The notes under the pieces are model-generated. The model saw only the letters and a list, made by a program, of their open reading frames with translations. It made no database searches and was not told the DNA's origin. The position numbers and the translations under genes are program-made. Shown piece by piece: positions 4,059 through 10,716 of a stretch of DNA of 10,716 bases (positions within the stretch are counted from its first letter, which is position 1; each line of letters starts with the position of its first letter). This DNA comes from JAJPXC01 sp964562375 (lineage in GTDB: Bacteria > Bacteroidota > Bacteroidia > Bacteroidales > Muribaculaceae): positions 1 through 10,716 of the forward strand of contig CAZLSW010000093.1 in NCBI GenBank assembly GCA_964562375.1, in the 5' to 3' direction.

Positions 4059-7000
4059 ATGATACTTGACAACAAAACTCGTCCGCAGGAGCGGACTGAT
4101 ATAAAAACAGTTTGGGATTATATCTCCCGTTATACTAAAGGCGGTACCCTTAACATCGTTACGGGGTACTTCACCATTTCAGCCCTCGGCCTTCTAAAGA
4201 AGTTTGAGAAGGAGCCGAAGATGTTTCGTCTCATTCTCGGCGAGATTGCCGACACCCAGGAGCTGCAAGACCATATCGTTGACATTCTCAGCGGTGACAC
4301 CAGCATTAACAACGCTTTCAGCATTAACCAATTCGCCAAGGCCGCTATCGAGTTCTTGCAGCAGGAAAACGTCGACATCAAGCGCATCGACACCAACTTC
4401 TGCCACGCCAAAGCCTACATTTACGAAGACACTGATGACTACGACAACAGTTTCTTCGTAATGGGCAGCTCCAACTTCACAGAGAGTGGCCTCGGCATAC
4501 GTCCCGGCGCGAATATTGAGATGAACATCGCCGCCAAGGGTAGCGACAGCACCAACTATACTAACCTGCTCACTTGGTTTAACGAAACCTGGAACAAGGT
4601 AGCACTCGACAAAATTGAGGTCACGGAGGACGAGCACAAGGTGCGCAAGCAGGTCAAGCAGTATTTTATCGACTGCATACAGAACCTTTACAAGGAGTAC
4701 CAACCCGCCGACATCTACTATAAGATATTGTTCGAGCTGTTCTCGGCCGACATCGAGGCTTCGTTTCACGACTCTGCAAATAAGCAGATTGTGCGCCTCG
4801 AAGACTCCGTTGTTTGGGACACGCTCTTTGGCTACCAGCGCAAAGGCGTGCGCTCGCTCATCAATATGCTCAACAAGTACGACGGCGCAATTCTTGCAGA
4901 TGCCGTCGGCCTCGGCAAGACCTTCTCGGCACTCGCCGTGATGAAATACTTCCAGAACGAGGGCTACGTTACCGTTGTCCTCTGCCCCAAGAAATTGGAG
5001 CAGAACTGGCTCCAGTACCGCTACAAGACCGGCTCTCGTTTCGAGAACGACCAGTTCGACTATGAGGTGCGTTTCCACACCGACCTTCAGGATGACCGCT
5101 TGGAGCGCTCCTATGATCAAGCCAAACTAAGTTGGCTAGTCACCCGCCCCAAGCTCCTGCTCGTCATAGACGAGAGCCACAACCTGCGCAACGACAAGTC
5201 AGGCCGATACAACTACCTGCTCGAACAAATCCTCAACGCCCGTAAGAACACCGACATCAAAGTGTTGGAGTTGTCGGCTACTCCTATCAACACCAACATC
5301 AACGACGTGCGCAACCAGTTCAAGCTGTTTGTGCGCGGTCGTGACGATGGTTTTGCAGGCGATGATTTCGAGATACCTTCTCTCATCGACCTGTTCCGAG
5401 TGGCCCAGCGCGAGGTGCAGCGATGGAGCGAGCGCGAGAACCGCACCATCGCGGAACTCGTCAACGCGCTGCCCGACAAGTTCCTCAACCTCACCGACAA
5501 GCTCGTTGTCGCCCGCACCCGCAAGATGATTGAGAAATCCGAAGGCAAGGCCCTCGGTTTCCCCTCCAAAAACAAGCCCACAAACGAATATCTCGGCATC
5601 ACCGAGATTGGCGACCTACATACCTTCGACGAGATATACGAGGCCCTGCTGGCCTCTAACCTCACGGCCTATCGCCCGAGCTTCTACACCACCGAACAGC
5701 CCACTATGCAGTCTTTCGGTGAGCAGACAGTCCGTGAGAACTTCCTCGTCAAGATGATGTTGACCTTGTTCTTAAAGCGCCTCGAAAGTTCGTGGTTCGC
5801 CTGCAAGAGCACCGTCGAGAAGGTGTTGGAGCAGCACGAGCACGCACTGGAAAAGGTCAACGCCTTCATCGCCGGGCGCGACCGCAACGCCACAATCGAC
5901 GACTACGAAGATGTTACCCTCGACGAGGACGACGAGAACGGCGGTCTTACCCTCGGCAAGAAGAACCCCATAGCCCTCGCTGATATTGTCAGAATGGACG
6001 ACTTCAAGCGCGACCTTGAAGCCGACATCGAAGTGCTACGCAACTTCACGGTCAACATGCAGAAGTACGCCGACGCCATTGCCGCCGGTACCGTCAAGGA
6101 CGAAAAGGTTGAGCGATTGAAGGAAATCCTCGCCGACAAGGTGAACCGCTCGCGCAAGAAGGTGCTCATCTTCACCTCCTATGCCGACACCGCCGACTAC
6201 CTATACAAGGTACTCAATGAGGCTTTCCCCGGTCGGGTGGCATGTGTTAATGGTAGTGGCGCTACTTTCATCGGCAACAAAGAGAAAAACTTCCAGGATA
6301 CTCTTATGCGCTTTGCTCCGCAAAGCAAGATGTACAAGGAATACGACTGGAGCCGCGTCTACCATGCTCACTTCCCAACCGACTCTCCCAAGTTCGACCG
6401 CCAGCGCGGGGGCAAATGGACGGTCAAGTACGACGAGTGGAAGAAAGTCATCGCTGAAAGCACCGACCCATTGGCTCGGCGCTGCCACGCCTTGCTCAAC
6501 GAGCCTGTCAGCATACTCATAGCCACCGACTGCCTCTCCGAAGGCCAGAACCTTCAGGACGCACAGACCGTGGTAAACTACGACATTCACTGGAACCCCG
6601 TCCGCATTATTCAGCGCGTCGGTCGTATTGACCGTATCGGCTCACCCAATACGGCAATCGACTGCTATAACTTCTGGCCTGCTGAAAGCTACGAGGGCTA
6701 CCTCGACCTTGCCGGGCGCATAGAGCGCCGCATGGCCACCATGGCGCTGATGGGAACTGAAACGCTCGCCGTCACCGACGAGCTGGAGCGCCAGTTGCGA
6801 GAGAACCCCATTCTCGACAAGAACGACCGTAAGTTGCTCGACCAAATCCAGGACACCATCGACGACGTTGACGCCGGAGAGCAGACTTTCGGCCTCCACG
6901 ATCTCTCCCTGGAGAACTTCCGCCAAGACCTCCTCGAATTTCTTGGCGACAAGGGCGACCAGCTCCGCACAATGCCTAACGGTATTTACAGCGGCTTCAA

Positions 7001-7439
7001 GACTGTCGATACGCTCTTTGACGAGGTGCCCGAAAGCATCGTGGCACTCGTAGCCTCACCCCACAAGCCTACCGGTGCCCGCAACCACCAGTACACCGAC
7101 TTCTACCTCGTCCTGCGCCCGGTCAACGCCGAGCGGCAGGAGCACGTCAAGGTGTTCAACCGCCAGGAAATTCTCTCTATCCTGCGCTTGAACCTCAACA
7201 AGCGTCGCAACGTTCCTGCCGCCATTGACCGTGGTGACGCCACTGCAATACGTCGCCTCACCGACATAATGCAGGGCTGGGCCAAGGAGCAAGTGCCCCA
7301 GCAGGCCGGCGCTATGATTGCCGACCTTTTCGGCGGCAACCTGCAAGCCGCCGCCAAGACCAAAGGTGCGGCCAAGCTGGAGGAGAAATTCAATCTCGAC
7401 AACCTTGACCTTATCTGTTGGGAATATATCACAAAATAA
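4059..7439 (+). CDS. PLD-nuclease / SNF2-type helicase fusion of a restriction-like system
   Basis: This 1126-aa cytoplasmic protein starts with a phospholipase D-type nuclease domain (about 1-170), with HAK at 116-118 and GSSNFTESG at 136-144. A single HxK motif implies that a dimer forms the active site. Residues about 260-440 are the first helicase lobe: Walker A VGLGKT (283-288), DESH box (371-374), SATP (406-409). The second lobe (about 695-880) has a KKVLIFTSYA strand, D824-C-L-S-E-G and QRVGRIDR (852-859), the SF2 motif V and VI pattern. A 240-residue C-terminal region probably contacts the partner. The expected role is ATP-driven translocation on unmodified DNA with PLD cleavage, as in restriction enzymes that combine nuclease and translocase; this is inferred. 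The gene ends 6 bases before the methylase start, so the two are coupled. The frame and all motifs are intact. Confidence 0.9.
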   Translation: MILDNKTRPQERTDIKTVWDYISRYTKGGTLNIVTGYFTISALGLLKKFEKEPKMFRLILGEIADTQELQDHIVDILSGDTSINNAFSINQFAKAAIEFLQQENVDIKRIDTNFCHAKAYIYEDTDDYDNSFFVMGSSNFTESGLGIRPGANIEMNIAAKGSDSTNYTNLLTWFNETWNKVALDKIEVTEDEHKVRKQVKQYFIDCIQNLYKEYQPADIYYKILFELFSADIEASFHDSANKQIVRLEDSVVWDTLFGYQRKGVRSLINMLNKYDGAILADAVGLGKTFSALAVMKYFQNEGYVTVVLCPKKLEQNWLQYRYKTGSRFENDQFDYEVRFHTDLQDDRLERSYDQAKLSWLVTRPKLLLVIDESHNLRNDKSGRYNYLLEQILNARKNTDIKVLELSATPINTNINDVRNQFKLFVRGRDDGFAGDDFEIPSLIDLFRVAQREVQRWSERENRTIAELVNALPDKFLNLTDKLVVARTRKMIEKSEGKALGFPSKNKPTNEYLGITEIGDLHTFDEIYEALLASNLTAYRPSFYTTEQPTMQSFGEQTVRENFLVKMMLTLFLKRLESSWFACKSTVEKVLEQHEHALEKVNAFIAGRDRNATIDDYEDVTLDEDDENGGLTLGKKNPIALADIVRMDDFKRDLEADIEVLRNFTVNMQKYADAIAAGTVKDEKVERLKEILADKVNRSRKKVLIFTSYADTADYLYKVLNEAFPGRVACVNGSGATFIGNKEKNFQDTLMRFAPQSKMYKEYDWSRVYHAHFPTDSPKFDRQRGGKWTVKYDEWKKVIAESTDPLARRCHALLNEPVSILIATDCLSEGQNLQDAQTVVNYDIHWNPVRIIQRVGRIDRIGSPNTAIDCYNFWPAESYEGYLDLAGRIERRMATMALMGTETLAVTDELERQLRENPILDKNDRKLLDQIQDTIDDVDAGEQTFGLHDLSLENFRQDLLEFLGDKGDQLRTMPNGIYSGFKTVDTLFDEVPESIVALVASPHKPTGARNHQYTDFYLVLRPVNAERQEHVKVFNRQEILSILRLNLNKRRNVPAAIDRGDATAIRRLTDIMQGWAKEQVPQQAGAMIADLFGGNLQAAAKTKGAAKLEEKFNLDNLDLICWEYITK

Positions 7440-7445
7440 CAGCTT

Positions 7446-10400
7446 ATGCTCTCCGCTTTCAAAGAATCAGACACGCTGCAAGGCACCCTCGGACTGTTCG
7501 GCGAGTTGGGCATAAAGCTCAACACTCCGACCAACGAACCCCTCGGCATCGAGGTGGTGCTCCCCGAGGTACCGGCCTCCGTCCGGGCTATCTTCCCAAA
7601 GGTAGCCCGAGCGTGGTTTGTCGGCACCATTGACGATGCCACCCTGCGCGGCGAAGACGAAGCCCTCGACCTCGGCACCGAGATTGAGCGCATCGACGAG
7701 CACTATAAGGGCATGATGGTGTTCGCCGTTGACACGGCTCCTGGCGAACACCTGACCCGCTCCGAAATCTCCGCGCTTACCCGCGCCCTCAACCGCCTGT
7801 CAAAGTCGGCCCCCGTAGCCCTCATCGTGCGCAGGGGTGACTACATCTCCTTCGCCATTTGCGAGCGCACTCCCTGGCTCCGCGCTGACAAGACGGGTGA
7901 AAAGCCCGGCAAGGTGTCGCTGCTCCGCGACATCTACATTCCCAAGCCTCACCGCGGCCACCACGACATTCTGTGCTCCCTCAACGCCAGCGACATCACC
8001 ACGTTCGACGCCCTTTACAAGCGGTGGATGGAGGCCTTTGACACCGATACACTCACCAAGCGTTTCTATCGCGAGCTTTCCAACTGGTACGCCCTCGCCA
8101 TTCAGGTGATACGTTTCCCCAACGACCTTTCCACCGATGCCGATGACGCTAAATACAACCATGAGGGTGCAATCCTGTTGATCACCCGCCTTATCTTCGT
8201 GTGGTTCCTCAAACAACGCCATCTTATCCCAGAAGAATTATTCGATGAGGAATATATAGGCTCTAAGCTTCTCAAAGAGTTCAACCCCAGGGAACCCGAG
8301 GGGCTTTTCCAAGAGACTCGTCGTGACAGCAATTATTATCGTGGCATTCTGCAAAACCTTTTCTTCGCCACTCTCAATTGTCCATTAACAAAAGAAGGCA
8401 GCGATCAACTTACCGAACGCAGGTTTAAAACCAATCGTGGACAGTACGATGTCAACACATTGATGCGATACGCCAATCTGTTCCGTGCCCCTGATCTATT
8501 TGTGTCGCTCTCCAATCGCGTGCCTTTTCTCAACGGTGGCCTTTTCGATTGCCTTGACGACAAGGAAAACGACATGTATTACGACGGATTCTCCGAGCGT
8601 CAAGAGTCCATACGACAGCTATGCGTGCCCGATTACCTCTTCTTCTCCGACAATATTCAAGCCGACCTTTCGGCATTCTACGACGACAAAAAGCTGAAGA
8701 GCGTAGCTGTAAGAGGATTGATTAAGATTTTCAACAGCTATCAATTCACCATCGAGGAAAACACCCCATTGGAGCAAGACGTCGCCCTCGATCCCGAATT
8801 GCTGGGCAAGGTGTTTGAGAACCTTCTCGCGGCTTTCAACCCCGAAACCAAGACCACGGCCCGCAAACAGACAGGCTCATTCTACACCCCCCGCGAGATT
8901 GTGCAATATATGGTCAACGAAAGCCTCGTGGCCCATCTCAATCGCAAAGTGGGCGAGGACTTGGAGGAACAATATCGTCGCCTCCTCGACCATTCCGATG
9001 AGCAGATTGACCTTTCTCTTGAGCAGCGCAAGAGCATTATGGAAGCCCTCTACGACTGCAAAATTCTTGATCCCGCTTGCGGTTCGGGAGCTTTCCCCAT
9101 GGGCATTTTGCAACAGATGGTGCACGTGATTTCCCGCCTCGACCCCGACAACACCCAATGGAAAGCGTTGGTCAAGACCCGTGCCGGCGAGGAAGCCAAC
9201 GACGCCTACCTCTATGCCTCCACCGATGAGCGCGAGGAGATGCTCGAGGAGATTCATCGCACCTTCGACAACCGCCTCAACAACCCCGACTATGCCCGCA
9301 AGCTATATCTGATCGAAAACTGTATCTACGGCGTGGATATCCAACCGATAGCCACACAGATTTCCCAGTTGCGTTTCTTTATATCGCTGATTGTAGATCA
9401 GGCTACCGACCTCAACAACCCTGCCGATAACTTCGGCATACGCCCGTTACCCAACCTTGAGGCCAAATTCGTGGCCGCCAACTCGTTGATTGGTCTCAAC
9501 CGCGACTCCAACCTTGGCGACAACGACACCGTCGTCGACCTGAAAGCGCGCCTGAAACGCCTCAACCACCGCGTGTTTACCGCCCGAAGCCGCCGCACCA
9601 AGCGCAAGGTCAAAGCCGAGCTCGCCGAGACCCGCAAAGCCCTTGCCGACGAACTCGCCCGCATCGGTTTCTGTTCACCCAGCGAGTCGGACGCCTTGGC
9701 CCATTGGGACATGTTCGACCAAAACCACCACGCCTCCTTCTTCGACCCTGAATGGATGTTCGGCATCCGCGACGGCTTCGACATCGTCATCGGCAACCCA
9801 CCATATGTCCGTCTGTCCAATGATGAAGGAAGAGTAGGACATCCATATGAAAACAAGGGGTTTGAAACTTTCCTCCGCACAGCTGACCTTTATTGCCTTT
9901 TTTATGAGCGGGGGTACCATTTTCTAGCCCCAAAAGGACTTCTCTGTTTCATTACTTCAAACAAGTGGATGCGAGCAGGCTATGGTGAAAAGACTCGCAA
10001 GTTCTTCACTACTAAAACTAATCCCAAGCTTTTAATCGACTTTGCCGGAACCAAAGTATTCGAAAGTGCCACTGTTGATACCAATATCCTTCTTTTCACC
10101 AAAGAGGATAATCAAGGCAAAACCATGTGTTGCGTAGTCTCTGGTGATGGGTTTAGTAATCTGAACGAATTCATTCCTAAAAATGAGGTGCTTTACCAAT
10201 TCTTAGGCTCAGAAAGCTGGGTAATACTTAGTCCCATCGAGGAAAGTATAAAGAAGAAAATAGAATCCGTTGGAACGCCTCTTAAGGATTGGCATGTCCG
10301 TATCAATTATGGTATTAAAACTGGATGTAATGAAGCCTTCGTGATTTCAACTGAAAAAAGGGAAGAAATTCTTGCCAATTGCGCAGATGAAGATGAACGT

Positions 10401-10664
10401 AGGCGCACCGAGGAACTTATACGACCCATTCTCCGCGGCCGCGACATCAAGCGATACGGCTACAACTGGGCTGGTCTATGGCTGATAGCGACTTTCCCTT
10501 CACGCCATTATGACATTGACACCTTCCCTGCAGTTCGAGATTATTTGTTGTCCTTCGGCAAGCATAAGTTGGAACAATCTGGGAAGACTTATGAGATTAA
10601 TGGCATCAAAGGGAAAGTCGCAAAAAGACTTCCAATAAATGGTTTGAGACCCAAGATAACATAA
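7446..10664 (+). CDS. Eco57I-type N6-adenine DNA methylase with damaged C-terminus
   Basis: This 1072-aa protein is the modification and recognition partner of the helicase. The N-terminal 450 residues resemble the conserved front part of methylases paired with such helicases; no PD-(D/E)XK nuclease motif is evident. The methylase core shows TGSFYTPREIV (476-486), SAM motif I DPACGSGAF (542-550) and catalytic NPPY (784-787). Residues about 960-1060 resemble the TaqI-like recognition domain, with a GIKTGCNEAFVI segment and IRPILRGRDIKRY. The product should methylate adenine N6 at a specific site. The final 15 or so residues do not fit the family, because a one-base frameshift near 10611-10616 replaces the expected SRKKT...KWFETQDNI block with an unrelated tail. 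The DNA drops from about 60-65% to about 40% GC just after NPPY. Activity is doubtful. Confidence 0.88.
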   Translation: MLSAFKESDTLQGTLGLFGELGIKLNTPTNEPLGIEVVLPEVPASVRAIFPKVARAWFVGTIDDATLRGEDEALDLGTEIERIDEHYKGMMVFAVDTAPGEHLTRSEISALTRALNRLSKSAPVALIVRRGDYISFAICERTPWLRADKTGEKPGKVSLLRDIYIPKPHRGHHDILCSLNASDITTFDALYKRWMEAFDTDTLTKRFYRELSNWYALAIQVIRFPNDLSTDADDAKYNHEGAILLITRLIFVWFLKQRHLIPEELFDEEYIGSKLLKEFNPREPEGLFQETRRDSNYYRGILQNLFFATLNCPLTKEGSDQLTERRFKTNRGQYDVNTLMRYANLFRAPDLFVSLSNRVPFLNGGLFDCLDDKENDMYYDGFSERQESIRQLCVPDYLFFSDNIQADLSAFYDDKKLKSVAVRGLIKIFNSYQFTIEENTPLEQDVALDPELLGKVFENLLAAFNPETKTTARKQTGSFYTPREIVQYMVNESLVAHLNRKVGEDLEEQYRRLLDHSDEQIDLSLEQRKSIMEALYDCKILDPACGSGAFPMGILQQMVHVISRLDPDNTQWKALVKTRAGEEANDAYLYASTDEREEMLEEIHRTFDNRLNNPDYARKLYLIENCIYGVDIQPIATQISQLRFFISLIVDQATDLNNPADNFGIRPLPNLEAKFVAANSLIGLNRDSNLGDNDTVVDLKARLKRLNHRVFTARSRRTKRKVKAELAETRKALADELARIGFCSPSESDALAHWDMFDQNHHASFFDPEWMFGIRDGFDIVIGNPPYVRLSNDEGRVGHPYENKGFETFLRTADLYCLFYERGYHFLAPKGLLCFITSNKWMRAGYGEKTRKFFTTKTNPKLLIDFAGTKVFESATVDTNILLFTKEDNQGKTMCCVVSGDGFSNLNEFIPKNEVLYQFLGSESWVILSPIEESIKKKIESVGTPLKDWHVRINYGIKTGCNEAFVISTEKREEILANCADEDERRRTEELIRPILRGRDIKRYGYNWAGLWLIATFPSRHYDIDTFPAVRDYLLSFGKHKLEQSGKTYEINGIKGKVAKRLPINGLRPKIT

Positions 10665-10684
10665 GTTACCCCAGTTCGGGATAA
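10613..10684 (+). pseudogene. Out-of-frame continuation of the methylase recognition domain
   Basis: Read in the -1 frame from 10613, the DNA encodes ES then RKKTSNKWFETQDNISY, the expected family sequence directly after the in-frame KTYEING. One base was thus lost around the GGGAAA run at 10611-10616. After SY (10667-10669) the family resemblance stops and PSSG plus TAA (10682-10684) follow, so a second lesion lies at about 10669. Confidence 0.75.
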
Positions 10685-10716
10685 AAAAGTGGCATAATTA
10701 TTTGATAATGTGGGGA
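10668..10716. mobile_element. Possible insertion junction truncating the methylase gene
   Basis: Homology to the methylase ends abruptly near 10669 and AT-rich non-coding DNA follows to the window edge. An insertion sequence or deletion junction is the simplest explanation. No transposase is in view and terminal repeats cannot be tested. Confidence 0.3.

Noticed and set aside
4194..5120. 308-codon minus-strand frame opposite the PLD-helicase
   Set aside because: It is an antisense shadow with no family features. The plus-strand frame carries the PLD and Walker motifs.
4059..10664. Classical type I, BREX or DISARM system
   Set aside because: No HsdS-like specificity gene, no pglZ, brxC or brxL, and no DUF1998 (drmB) gene are present. 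Only two genes are seen, although missing partners outside the window cannot be excluded.

Overview
The window comes from a member of the Bacteroidota, most likely the order Bacteroidales. The main evidence is a set of promoters of that phylum's sigma type (TTG, 19-20 bases, TAnnTTTG) at 104-133, 3952-3982 and 2421-2451, A-rich rather than Shine-Dalgarno leaders, and gene families typical of that group. Coding DNA is mostly GC-rich with C/G-ending codons; intergenic DNA is AT-rich.

Layout. (1) 126-1864: a promoter with a possible operator, then a two-gene regulatory operon with overlapping frames. It encodes a BlaI/MecI-type winged-helix repressor and a BlaR1-like M56 membrane metallopeptidase that carries a TonB-C-like periplasmic domain. 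No beta-lactamase or other obvious target gene is in view. (2) 1865-2458: about 590 bases without a convincing gene. They hold a GC-rich stem-loop behind the operon, a possible leftward promoter, and a dense cluster of five palindromes that share a GCA-N5-TGC core but have different, self-complementary arms. (3) 2459-3439: a RhuM-like domain fused to a Doc-type Fic domain, with a near-leaderless start. A sixth, perfect 29-base palindrome of the same design lies inside its coding sequence. (4) 3440-3727: gene debris that looks like the Cys-rich C-terminus of a DUF1848-like protein with a TGA at its first Cys, followed by a 67-codon frame with a CSCWMC motif. (5) 3728-4058: a structured intergenic stretch with three inverted repeats, a strong promoter and a leader of about 70 bases. 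(6) 4059-10664: a two-gene restriction-modification-like defence operon, made of a PLD-nuclease/SNF2-type helicase (1126 aa) and an Eco57I-type N6-adenine methylase (1072 aa), six bases apart.

The last two genes probably work as one complex: the methylase subunit recognises and marks DNA, while the helicase translocates and the PLD domain cuts. No separate specificity subunit is present. The methylase's recognition region is compositionally foreign, dropping from about 60-65% to about 40% GC just after the NPPY motif. Its 3' end is damaged: a one-base frameshift near 10611-10616 is followed, about 55 bases later, by loss of the expected continuation, perhaps at a mobile-element junction. RhuM/Fic genes are often neighbours of restriction systems in this phylum, so 2271-10716 reads as a defence island.

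The most unusual signal is the palindrome family around and inside the RhuM-Fic gene. One member covers the promoter's -33 element and another is embedded in the codons for a CAKFAH peptide. This looks like an autoregulatory or palindromic-element system that I cannot match to a named class.
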